From assembly GCF_023555375.1 (NCBI RefSeq), contig NZ_JAJSEE010000001.1, forward strand, positions 124,001 to 188,000: 64,000 bases of DNA, read 5' to 3'. The notes below the pieces were generated by a model that did not search any database, was not told the DNA's origin, and worked only from the letters and a program-made list of their open reading frames with translations. This DNA is from Guyparkeria hydrothermalis (lineage in GTDB: Bacteria > Pseudomonadota > Gammaproteobacteria > Halothiobacillales > Halothiobacillaceae). This document shows positions 27,381 to 35,143 of this stretch, piece after piece (the first letter of the stretch is position 1; each line of letters starts with the position of its first letter). The translations under genes were made by a program, and so were the position numbers.

Positions 27381-27410
27381 AAAAAGCCCGGATCGATCGA
27401 TCCGGGCTTC
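27381..27410. terminator. Terminator between Nudix gene and small minus-strand gene
   Basis: 10-bp arms AAGCCCGGAT / ATCCGGGCTT around CGATCG. The minus-strand side has a TTTTT run, so it mainly ends the 27447-27689 gene; the plus side (CTTCGTCGTCC) is weaker but could end the BMC-Nudix transcript. Confidence 0.85.
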
Positions 27411-27446
27411 GTCGTCCTAGGGCCGCGAAGGCGACCCGAAGGGGCG

Positions 27447-27689
27447 TCAGCTTGCCCTGGCTAGGTCCCGGGCCAGGTCGCGGGCGCGATCGACCGCGTC
27501 ATCGAACACCGTGGTCTCGTAGAGGGTCTCCATGTCACCCGGCACCGTCATGCGACCGTTGGTCGATCCCTTGCGGGGGCGACGGGCAGGTCGTTGCACG
27601 AGGTACATGCCGTCGGTGGCCTGTTCAACCAGGATGTTGCCGTTGCGGTAGAAACCGCGTTCCGCGTCCATCTTCTCTGCCATGAGCAT
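27447..27689 (-). CDS. Small hypothetical protein
   Basis: The 80-residue soluble protein (MLMAEKMDAERGFYRNG...) is basic in the middle (QRPARRPRKGSTNGRM) and ends with DDAVDRARDLARDLARAS, a repeated amphipathic helix. AAAGGTG precedes the ATG at 27689; 27683 is an alternative. I do not recognise a family. It is flanked by the BMC/Nudix pair and the iota-CA-like gene and has its own terminator. Confidence 0.6.
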   Translation of the reverse strand: MLMAEKMDAERGFYRNGNILVEQATDGMYLVQRPARRPRKGSTNGRMTVPGDMETLYETTVFDDAVDRARDLARDLARAS

Positions 27690-28055
27690 CACACCTTTGT
27701 CGTGATCGGGCCGGGCCGCGGGACGGCGGCCGGCCGTGGTGAGTGACAGCCCCGGAGAACCCCGGGGCGCCCACTCGTCCACTGTAGGCCAGTCGTCATC
27801 GATATGTCATGGAAAAATATCGAAGCGGCCGAGCTTGCGATTGCGGCGTGGATCCGCCGTCGCGAGCCCCGCCCACATGCGGGCAAGCGGGCCGGGCGGA
27901 GATTTCGAAATGATCGAAGCGCAACGGATCACGAGATAGCGACGCCATGCCCTCCCGGCATGACAGGACCGATGCAAATCCCTACAATGACGCCCTTTCC
28001 GGGCCGTGCCCCCGAGCGCTCCACCGGCCCAACGATTCGTGACGGAGACCGACCA
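27690..28055. other. 366-bp divergent intergenic region
   Basis: The region separates the small minus-strand gene from the carbonic anhydrase-like gene and must hold both promoters. The plus-strand frame of the latter stays open back to about 27804, so a longer N-terminus cannot be excluded, but the ribosome site (GGAGA at 28043-28047) favours GTG 28056. I see no repeat, RNA gene or clear promoter consensus here. Confidence 0.4.
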
Positions 28056-28616
28056 GTGACCAACAGCAATCGCCCGCGCATCAGCGGCACCCGCTTTCTC
28101 AGCGCCGACGATGCGCCGAACTCGCGCCTGAGCCTGGGCTCGTCCCACCGCGATGCCTACCGCTCGGTCACCGGCACCGGCAGCCATTACGACGCGATCG
28201 ACGTGCCCGCCAACGAGAGCTGCGTGATCTGCGCCCCGGCGACCCGACGCCTGGCCGAAGACCTGTTCAACCAGTGGAACGCGGCCCTGCAGACCGGTGA
28301 CGCCGCCAAGGTCACCGAGTTGTACGCCGAAGACGGCGTGCTGCTGCCCACCGTCTCCAACGTGCCGCGCACCAGCCACGCGGAAATCCAGGACTACTTC
28401 GAGCACTTCCTGGAAAAGCACCCGGTCGGCACCATCAACACGCGCAACGTCAAGCTCGGCTGCAACAAGCTGACCGACGCCGGCACCTACACCTTCCGCG
28501 TCACCGACGGCGACGAGACCCGCGACGTCCCGGCCCGCTACACCTTCGTCTACGAGAACCGCGACGGCCGCTGGCTGATCGTGCATCACCATTCCTCGAT
28601 GATGCCGACCGACTGA
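28056..28616 (+). CDS. Iota-class carbonic anhydrase-like protein (COG4337, SnoaL/NTF2 fold) with tag-like N-terminus
   Basis: The 186-residue protein ends with an NTF2/SnoaL-type domain (about 68-186): LAEDLFNQWNAALQTGD, YAEDGVLLPTVSN, HAEIQDYFEHFLEKHPVG, YTFVYENRDGRW and the C-terminal HHHSSMMP. That His/Ser tail is the signature I know from iota-class carbonic anhydrases (CO2/bicarbonate interconversion). The first 67 residues are extra, polar and partly repetitive: RISGTRFL, SRLSLGSSHRDAYR, SVTGTGSHYDAID. These resemble VTGT-type repeats of the carboxysome scaffold CsoS2, suggesting a targeting tag. No signal peptide, so cytoplasmic. GTG 28056 is chosen for its GGAGA site. Enzyme class is from motif recall only. 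Confidence 0.78.
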   Translation: MTNSNRPRISGTRFLSADDAPNSRLSLGSSHRDAYRSVTGTGSHYDAIDVPANESCVICAPATRRLAEDLFNQWNAALQTGDAAKVTELYAEDGVLLPTVSNVPRTSHAEIQDYFEHFLEKHPVGTINTRNVKLGCNKLTDAGTYTFRVTDGDETRDVPARYTFVYENRDGRWLIVHHHSSMMPTD

Positions 28617-28646
28617 CGCCGACCGCGTTCACCGCGATCGAACGAC

Positions 28647-28675
28647 AACGCCCGCCATCACGGCGGGCGTTTTGC
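28647..28675. terminator. Terminator after the carbonic anhydrase-like gene
   Basis: 9-bp arms ACGCCCGCC / GGCGGGCGT, loop ATCAC, followed by TTTTGCG on the plus strand; it also faces the end of the minus-strand DUF808 gene. Confidence 0.88.
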
Positions 28676-28696
28676 GTCAGGGCCTAGGGTCCAGCC

Positions 28697-29623
28697 TTAC
28701 AACGCTTGGCGAACCCTTTGGAAACCGGTCACGCCCGCCAGCACGATCGCCCCCGCGATCAGCCCCACGATCCCGTTGAACAGCATCGGGACCAGCCACC
28801 CGACGCCCCCCTCGACGCCGGGGTCGATCCATTCGAGCAGGTGGTGCAGGAACGGCAGGCCGTGGACCAGGATGCCGCCACCAACCAGGAACATCGCCAC
28901 CATGCCGACAACCGACAACCCGCGCATGAATTTCGGTGCCGCCACCAGGATGCCGCGCCCGACCGCCTCCTTGAACCGTCCCCAGGCATCGCCTCCGGCA
29001 CCCTTCACCATCGCCAGCCCCCAGTCATCGAAGCGCACGATCCCCGCGACCAGCCCGTAAACGCCCACGGTCGCCACCAGCGCCACCAGGGAGACCACCA
29101 CGGTCTGCGTCCAGATGCCCGCCGCGCTCGCCGCGCCCAGCGCGATCACGATGATCTCGGCCGAAAGGATGAAATCGGTGCGGATCGCGCCCTTGATCTG
29201 CGCCTTCTCCGCCTGCTTCATGTCCTTCTTCCCGTCGACGGCGGCCTCGAGGACTTCCTTGCGGTGCGCCTCGTCCTCCTCGGGACTGTGCAGCCACTTG
29301 TGAGCGATCTTCTCCGCGCCCTCGAAACACAAAAACAGCCCGCCGAGCATCAGCAGCGGAGTGATCAGCCACGGCAGGAAGGCGCTGATCAGCAAGGCCG
29401 CCGGCACCAGGATCAACTTGTTGAGGAACGAGCCCTTGGCCACCGCCCAGACCACCGGCAACTCGCGGCTCGTGCCGGCGCCGCTGACCTGCTGGGCATT
29501 GAGGGCGAGGTCGTCGCCCAGCACGCCGGCGGTGTTCTTGGCGGCGACCTTGGAATAGACGGCCACGTCATCGAGCAGCGTGGCGATGTCGTCGAGTAGC
29601 GCGAGCAGTCCGGCTGTGGCCAT
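28697..29623 (-). CDS. DUF808 (YedI-like) inner-membrane protein
   Basis: The 308-residue polytopic protein starts MATAGLLALLDDIATLLDDVA and contains KNTAGVLGDDLALNAQQVSG and GGLFLCFEGAEKIAHK, the DUF808 signature, with about six to eight hydrophobic segments. Length matches the family. Function unknown. It has its own transcript, ending toward the 28647 terminator. Confidence 0.92.
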   Translation of the reverse strand: MATAGLLALLDDIATLLDDVAVYSKVAAKNTAGVLGDDLALNAQQVSGAGTSRELPVVWAVAKGSFLNKLILVPAALLISAFLPWLITPLLMLGGLFLCFEGAEKIAHKWLHSPEEDEAHRKEVLEAAVDGKKDMKQAEKAQIKGAIRTDFILSAEIIVIALGAASAAGIWTQTVVVSLVALVATVGVYGLVAGIVRFDDWGLAMVKGAGGDAWGRFKEAVGRGILVAAPKFMRGLSVVGMVAMFLVGGGILVHGLPFLHHLLEWIDPGVEGGVGWLVPMLFNGIVGLIAGAIVLAGVTGFQRVRQAL

Positions 29624-29779
29624 GATCTAGAGGTCCTCGTGAACGAATCCGGTTCGATCCGAGGCGCAGTGTGGCACAGGCATACCGGCCGATGCCGGCC
29701 GACCACGCATCCACGGCACGACCAAGACATGCGAAGATAGCCCCCTGCCCCAGACGGGTCTTTTCGCAACGGAAGCGGC

Positions 29780-30631
29780 ATGAATTCCTACCGACGCAAG
29801 GCAGCCATCCTGATCGCCGTGGTGAGCGTCACGCTTGCCCTCGTCGCGGGTATCGTCGCGTGGTGGACCGTGCCGGGCGATGGTGCGCTGAGCGCCGGTC
29901 TGATCGCCGCACTGGCCGCGATCGCCTCTGGCGCATTGATCTACCCGTTCGTGGTACGCCTGAACGACGCGCAAGATCACCACTCCCGCGACCTGCTCAG
30001 CTCCCACGTCGCCCTGCTCGAGGCCATGGGCAAGGCGGTGGCCAAGCGCGACTCCGACACCGGCGATCACAACTACCGCGTCACCGACATCGCCATGGCG
30101 ATCGCCGGGCGCATGGGCCTGGGCAAGACGGCCATGCGCGGCCTGCTCTCCGGCGCCCTGCTCCACGACGTGGGCAAGATCGGCGTGCCGGATCGCATCC
30201 TGCTAAAGCCCGGTCGGCTCGACGACCACGAGATGGCGCTGATGCGCTCGCACGTCCCGCAGGGCGAGGACATCGTCGCCGGCATCCCCTCGCTCGACCA
30301 GGCCCGCGACGTGATCGCCTGCCACCACGAGAAATGGGACGGCAGCGGCTACCCGCGCGGGCTGGCCGGCGAGGCCATCCCGTTGACGGCGCGCATCTTC
30401 GCCGTGGCCGATGTCTTCGACACCCTGTGCTCGCCGCGCCCCTACAAGGAGGCCATGTCCTTCGAGACGGCCTGGGGCATCATCCGCGACGATGCCGGCA
30501 GCCACTTCGATCCCGCGGTGGTCGAGGCCTTTCGCCCCATCGCCCGCCGTCTGCACGAGCAGCACTTCGGCGGTGACGCCCGCCGCTCACGCGAGCTGCT
30601 CGAGCGCCAGATCCGCAAGTACTTTTTCTAG
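29780..30631 (+). CDS. HD-GYP domain phosphodiesterase, membrane-anchored
   Basis: The 283-residue protein has two N-terminal transmembrane helices (about 8-30 and 37-57) and a cytoplasmic HD-GYP domain: SDTGDHNYRVTDIA, LLHDVGKIGVPDRIL (metal-binding HD, about 132-146), HVPQGEDIV, ACHHEKWDGSGYPRGL (GYP, about 175-190) and VFDTLCSPRPYKEAM. The full metal set is present, so it should hydrolyse cyclic di-GMP, opposing the two diguanylate cyclases in the window. Confidence 0.92.
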   Translation: MNSYRRKAAILIAVVSVTLALVAGIVAWWTVPGDGALSAGLIAALAAIASGALIYPFVVRLNDAQDHHSRDLLSSHVALLEAMGKAVAKRDSDTGDHNYRVTDIAMAIAGRMGLGKTAMRGLLSGALLHDVGKIGVPDRILLKPGRLDDHEMALMRSHVPQGEDIVAGIPSLDQARDVIACHHEKWDGSGYPRGLAGEAIPLTARIFAVADVFDTLCSPRPYKEAMSFETAWGIIRDDAGSHFDPAVVEAFRPIARRLHEQHFGGDARRSRELLERQIRKYFF

Positions 30632-30646
30632 GGAAGGTGATCTGCC

Positions 30647-31564
30647 CTACTCCGGCATTGCCGCCTCGTCTTCCGGCACCACCGGCCGGCTGCGGTAGGG
30701 ATAGTTCTTCAGCCTGGTGTCGCCGCGCGGGTGCGGCTCGGCAATGGTCTTCCCCGGGTCGACCCACTCCTCCCACCGGAAGTCCTCGATCACCTTGGCC
30801 TGGTAGCTCTGCTCGAGCGGGTGCTCGAGGATGTCGTTGATGTGCTGCCATTGGTAGTGGCGCATCAGGTCGACCTGGTAGGGCGTCGGGTTGCCACCGG
30901 CCTGCTTGACCACCGCCTTGAGGGCATTGACCTTCTCCATCGACACCGTGGGCTCCCAGTCGATCGTGCCCGGCAGCATGACCGGCTCGCCCGGGATGTT
31001 GTTGATGCCCTGCTTCCAGGTTGCCAGCACGGCCGTGTCCGTGTCCTCGCGGTACAGCAGGATGGCGTGGCTGTAGCGCGTGTCCTTGAAAAAGCCCAGC
31101 GTGCCGTACTGCAGGCGCGCCCCGGTCAGGTAGGCCACCGCGTCCGACCAGCACGGCGAGGTACCGCTGATGCCCCGCAGCACGCTGCGATCGATGATCC
31201 CGTCGGGGAATAACGTCTGGAAGGCCACCCAGGCCGCGTTGGCCGCGTGCGTGGTGCCTTCGCAGTCGTGGCCATGAAAGCGCACCAGGTCCTTGAGCGT
31301 GACCGGGTAGGTGTAGGGGTAGTAGCGCCCCTGCGTGCCCCGAGTGGCCAGCATCTCGAACACCGGCGCGTGCGGTTTGGCCACCATCGAGGCGTACCAG
31401 GTCGGCTCGCGATCCGGGGCCTCAACCCCCGTCTCGATGAATATCGTCCGGCCCTGCTCGAAGGTCGGCTCACCGGCGATTGCCGCCGACCACGGCCCCC
31501 ACAGGCCAATCGCACCCAATGACGCCACCAGGCCGGTGGCAAACGCTGCCCAACTCGATTTCAT
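30647..31564 (-). CDS. Exported FmdE-domain protein
   Basis: The 305-residue protein has a signal peptide (residues 1-30, AIA/GEP) and an FmdE-like domain with LVRFHGHDCEGTTHAANAAW (about 94-113), the Cys/His motif of the formylmethanofuran dehydrogenase subunit E family, plus SGTSPCWSDAV. GGAGG lies 9 nt before ATG 31564. Outside methanogens FmdE domains are stand-alone and metal-binding; exported ones have no assigned role. It converges on the HD-GYP gene. Confidence 0.8.
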   Translation of the reverse strand: MKSSWAAFATGLVASLGAIGLWGPWSAAIAGEPTFEQGRTIFIETGVEAPDREPTWYASMVAKPHAPVFEMLATRGTQGRYYPYTYPVTLKDLVRFHGHDCEGTTHAANAAWVAFQTLFPDGIIDRSVLRGISGTSPCWSDAVAYLTGARLQYGTLGFFKDTRYSHAILLYREDTDTAVLATWKQGINNIPGEPVMLPGTIDWEPTVSMEKVNALKAVVKQAGGNPTPYQVDLMRHYQWQHINDILEHPLEQSYQAKVIEDFRWEEWVDPGKTIAEPHPRGDTRLKNYPYRSRPVVPEDEAAMPE

Positions 31565-31804
31565 GGCACTGACCCTCCACGACGGTCCATGCGTCCGGCA
31601 TCGTGGTGCGGTCTTGCGGCTGATCACCCCTGTCTCGCGCCACCCTGCCCATCACCGAGCATAGGCCGCGCGGCCCCGGAAACAACCGGGACCCGCCTTT
31701 TCCGCCTGCGTTCGTGATCAGCGCGGCGGCCGACCCACCGAACCCGACGGGCGCGTTGCATCAGTCGATGCGACACCCCGTCTACCGCCGCCTCTGCGGC
31801 GGAC

Positions 31805-32365
31805 CTACTCCACCCAAAGATCGCCGTGGTCGAGCGCCGCGGCACAACGCACGCGCCCCGTTACCTGCCCCAGCAGGCCGGAACGCAACACCTTCACCAT
31901 CCAGGCCGCGGCGTGTTCGTCGGGAATCGGGTACGGGGCGGACAAGCCATGCCGGCCGGCGGGCTCGAAACCCGAACGCGGGTAGTAGCCGGGGTGGCCG
32001 AGAACGAACACCAGCCCGACGTCCATGGCCTCGAGTGCCTCGAGGCCCGCGGCGATCAAGCGCCCTCCGATGCCCTGGCCCTGCACCTCGGGATGCACCG
32101 CCATCGGCGCGAGCAGGCTGGCCGCGAGCGGCTCGCCCCCCGTGTCGACCTCGGCGCGGGTGAACAGGATGTGGCCCAGCACCCGTGTCCCGTCCACGGC
32201 CACCAGCGACAACAGCGGCCGGGCACTCGGATCTTCGAGCGCCTCGTCCACCAGCTGGACGATCCGGGGCGCCTCCTCGGCGCCGAACGCGGCCGTCAGG
32301 AGCGCGTGAATGGCCGGCCGATCATCGGGGCGAGCCGCACGAATCTCGATCGATTCCGGGTTCAC
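31805..32365 (-). CDS. GNAT-family N-acetyltransferase
   Basis: The 186-residue protein has a GNAT fold: IRAARPDDRPAIHALLTAAFG at the N-terminus and the acetyl-CoA loop LLAPMAVHPEVQGQGIGGRL (about 84-103), followed by VFVLGHPGYYPRSGFEPA, typical of the YhbS-like subgroup. Start is GTG 32365, supported by GGAGG about 8 nt upstream. It is 32 bp downstream of the cupin gene and probably co-transcribed. Substrate unknown. Confidence 0.9.
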   Translation of the reverse strand: MNPESIEIRAARPDDRPAIHALLTAAFGAEEAPRIVQLVDEALEDPSARPLLSLVAVDGTRVLGHILFTRAEVDTGGEPLAASLLAPMAVHPEVQGQGIGGRLIAAGLEALEAMDVGLVFVLGHPGYYPRSGFEPAGRHGLSAPYPIPDEHAAAWMVKVLRSGLLGQVTGRVRCAAALDHGDLWVE

Positions 32366-32397
32366 GGGGCAGCCTCCTCGGCGGGCCCATTCCGGGC

Positions 32398-32715
32398 TCA
32401 GTCGTAATGCACCGCCAGCCAGACCGTGTCCTCATCCGGATCGGTCCAGGCCACGCGGTGCCGGGTGTGGGCGGGGATGGTCAGATGGTCGCCCGGACCC
32501 AGGGGGACGTCCTCGCCGTGCTCGAATGCCACCATGCCCTTGCCCTTGAGCACCACCACCCACTCGTGGCGGGGCTGGTCGTACCAGCCGGTGGCCGGCG
32601 AGACATGACCATGCGAGACGATCCGTTCGATCGTCACGTGCTCGGCCTCGAGCAGCGTGTCGAAGCATTCTTCCGCCAGATGCGCGGGCAGGTTTTCAAA
32701 CAGATTGGCGGTCAT
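32398..32715 (-). CDS. Small cupin-domain protein
   Basis: The 105-residue single cupin domain has HEWVVVLKGKGMVAFEHGED (motif 1 variant) and GPGDHLTIPAHTRHRVAWTD (motif 2), with His residues suited to metal binding. It resembles the phosphoribosylaminoimidazole-neighbour or cupin_2 group of short proteins; no precise substrate can be given. GGGAG precedes ATG 32715. Confidence 0.88.
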   Translation of the reverse strand: MTANLFENLPAHLAEECFDTLLEAEHVTIERIVSHGHVSPATGWYDQPRHEWVVVLKGKGMVAFEHGEDVPLGPGDHLTIPAHTRHRVAWTDPDEDTVWLAVHYD

Positions 32716-32912
32716 GGCTCAGTCTCTCCCGAGTTGAAACATGCAACGGCAACGACGTGTATGGGTGGCACAAAGGAGACGGATGCGCAGCTCGTCGATA
32801 GCGCGTTCTTGCCGCGTGTGATCGCCACGCGAAATCCATACTACGTTCATGTGGCGCTCCGCGACGCGAGCGCGCTTGGCAGGCCTTTTCATATTCACCG
32901 GGAGGAATTCTC

Positions 32913-33110
32913 ATGGATTCGGACCGCATCAAAGGCAAATGGAAACAGATCAAGGGCCGTATCAAGGAGGAATGGGGAGATCTGAGGGATGACGACCTAG
33001 ACGAGGCCGAAGGTCACCGTGACTACCTGATCGGCAAGGTGCAGGAGCGATACGGCATCGGCAAGGACGAGGCACGCAAGCAGGTCGAGGCGTTCGAGCA
33101 CACGCTCTGA
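32913..33110 (+). CDS. CsbD-family stress protein
   Basis: The 65-residue hydrophilic protein MDSDRIKGKWKQIKGRIKEE is a classic CsbD-like (YjbJ) protein: DRIKGKWKQ, then GDLRDDDLDEAEGHRDYLIGKVQERYG. The family is abundant under general or envelope stress. GGGAGGAATTCTC gives a strong ribosome site. Confidence 0.95.
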   Translation: MDSDRIKGKWKQIKGRIKEEWGDLRDDDLDEAEGHRDYLIGKVQERYGIGKDEARKQVEAFEHTL

Positions 33111-34003
33111 GTGCGCTACCGCCTTCCGCTCCTGCTCTCGTCCGCGGCTCGATTGACTCACGTCCCTGCTCAAGAGCGCCGCCCCTCCCTCACGAGCCGG
33201 GGCATACTCCGGCCACCCACCAGCCAATCTGGCCCTGTCTATTCCCGCAGCATAGTCCGCCGACAGGGCGTCCCAGGACCCGGGCACATGAACCCGTATT
33301 CTCTCGTAAGGGACAGACGCCAAACCGGCAATTGACGCCCCCTCGCCCTCCGGGCACAAAGGCGCTCGACGCTCCACAGCAATCGGGGAAACCGATTCGG
33401 CCAGCGGGAACATAACCCGCCTCAGATATTATCCGAATAAATCGACACGTCGTTTCGCCATGCCAGGTGAAACCAGGCGTACTCTCCCAAAGACCAATCG
33501 TCATACCCATGCGGCACTCGGGCAAATACCCCCAATGACAGCGTGGAATTTCCCGGGGCAAAAGACCTCATAAACCACGCGGTTTCTCGCGAAATACCAA
33601 CCATCCACTCCCGACCTTTAGTCACAACCCATCACCGCCACGCGCTCCAACAGGGAAAATTCACGCCGGATTCACCGCCATTGTTGGCCAGACGGATGGC
33701 TCCAGCACGGTACTGCGCCGATCCGAACCGGACCGACGCCCCACCCCGCAAGCGCACTCTCACCGGGCTGCCGTGATCATCGCGTCACGCCAATCCGGGC
33801 TTCTGAAACCACGAAAAACGGTCGGGGATTTTGTGGCCGTGGAACGTCTGTTGTACTAATAACCAATAACTGTGCTATTTCTGTAACGAACGCTTTTCGA
33901 GAAAACCAAACATTTAAGTATTTCATGGACTTCTAAATTACCAGAAACAGTTTCTGATTCCGCCAATCCCATACCGAAGGCTTTCAAGCCAAGGAGGGCC
34001 GTG
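33111..34003. other. 890-bp gene-poor region upstream of the cytochrome oxidase operon
   Basis: No convincing gene. The minus frame 33422-33625 (67 codons, Trp-rich) lacks a ribosome site and I recognise no family. From about 33800 the sequence turns AT-rich, the likely promoter zone of coxB; a possible sigma70-like pair is TTGTAC (33851) and CTATTT (33875) 18 nt apart. Stop-rich frames and uneven composition suggest decayed or regulatory DNA. Confidence 0.4.
33942..33956. promoter_or_regulatory. Perfect palindrome in the coxB upstream region
   Basis: CAGAAAC-A-GTTTCTG, 7-bp arms about one base, 47 bp before the coxB ATG in an AT-rich promoter zone. A plausible dimeric regulator site; the regulator is unknown. 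Confidence 0.35.
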
Positions 34004-35143
34004 ATGATCTGGAAAAAACTGCTATTGGCTCTGACCACCCTGTCCACGGCGGTCATTGCCGCTGCGCAGGAAGAACCAAGCGCCTTCAACATGACCCGCG
34101 GTGTCACCGAGATCAGCCGCGACGCCTACGACATGCACATGCTGCTCTTCTGGATCTGCGTGGCAATCGGCGTTGGCGTGTTCGGCGTCATGACCTGGTC
34201 GCTTATCCGTCACCGACGATCTCGCGGCGCAAAGGCCGCCAAGTTCTCGGAAAACACGGTGGTCGAAGTGGTCTGGACCGTCATCCCGGTACTGATCCTC
34301 GTCGGGGTGGCCGTTCCGGCAACGGCACTCCTCCTGAAGACCAATGCGGAGTCGCCCAATCCTGACGTCGTGGTCGATGTCCATGGCTCACAGTGGAAGT
34401 GGGAATACGTCTATCCCGATGAGGGGATCTCCTTTTTCAGCAACCTGTCGTCGGCCAGCCGCGATGCGAGTCAGCTGGGCGCCAAGGAATCCCCCGCCGA
34501 TGCCCCCAACTACCTGCTGGATGTCGACAACCCGCTGGTTGTACCGGCAGGCAAGGACGTTCGTCTACGCATCACCAGTGACGACGTAATCCACGCCTGG
34601 TGGGTGCCGCAGCTGGGCTTCAAGAAAGACGCGGTCCCCGGCCAGTTCAACAACATCGACGTCCACATCGGGGAACCCGGTACCTACCGCGGCCAGTGCG
34701 CCGAGCTATGCGGCTCGGGGCATGCCTACATGCCCGTCGTCGTGGAAGCGGTATCGCCCGAGGCCTACACCGAGTGGGTGGCTCAGCAGAAACAGGCCGC
34801 GGCGCAGGAGGCGGAGAAGGCTTCCGCCCCGTATAGCCGCGAGGTGGCCATGTCGCAGGGCAAGAAGGTCTACGAATCGGCCTGCGCCTCCTGCCACCAG
34901 AGCAATGGCCAGGGCATCGAGGGCACCTTCCCCGCGCTGGAAGGCGGCGAGATCACCACCGGTCCTGTCGAGGGACACCTGAACATCGTGATCCACGGCA
35001 GCGAGAAGAACCCGGTCATGCAGGCCTACGGCGACCAGCTGAGCGATCGCGAGATCGCGGCCGTGGTCACCTACGAGCGCAATGCCTGGAGCAATGACAC
35101 CGGTGACCTGGTCACCCCGGAAGCAGTGGAGGCGGCACGATGA
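34004..35143 (+). CDS. coxB: Cytochrome c oxidase subunit II with fused cytochrome c domain
   Basis: The 379-residue protein has a signal peptide, two transmembrane helices (about 40-65 and 85-105), a CuA cupredoxin domain with the ligand set in GQCAELCGSGHAYM (about 228-241), and a C-terminal cytochrome c domain with CASCH (about 295-299). This marks a caa3-like oxidase taking electrons from a cytochrome c. GGAGG lies 6 nt before ATG 34004; GTG 34001 is an alternative. It overlaps coxA by 4 bp. Confidence 0.95.
   Translation: MIWKKLLLALTTLSTAVIAAAQEEPSAFNMTRGVTEISRDAYDMHMLLFWICVAIGVGVFGVMTWSLIRHRRSRGAKAAKFSENTVVEVVWTVIPVLILVGVAVPATALLLKTNAESPNPDVVVDVHGSQWKWEYVYPDEGISFFSNLSSASRDASQLGAKESPADAPNYLLDVDNPLVVPAGKDVRLRITSDDVIHAWWVPQLGFKKDAVPGQFNNIDVHIGEPGTYRGQCAELCGSGHAYMPVVVEAVSPEAYTEWVAQQKQAAAQEAEKASAPYSREVAMSQGKKVYESACASCHQSNGQGIEGTFPALEGGEITTGPVEGHLNIVIHGSEKNPVMQAYGDQLSDREIAAVVTYERNAWSNDTGDLVTPEAVEAAR

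Noticed and set aside
34001-34003. GTG start for coxB
   Set aside because: The adjacent ATG at 34004 has better spacing (6 nt) from GGAGG.
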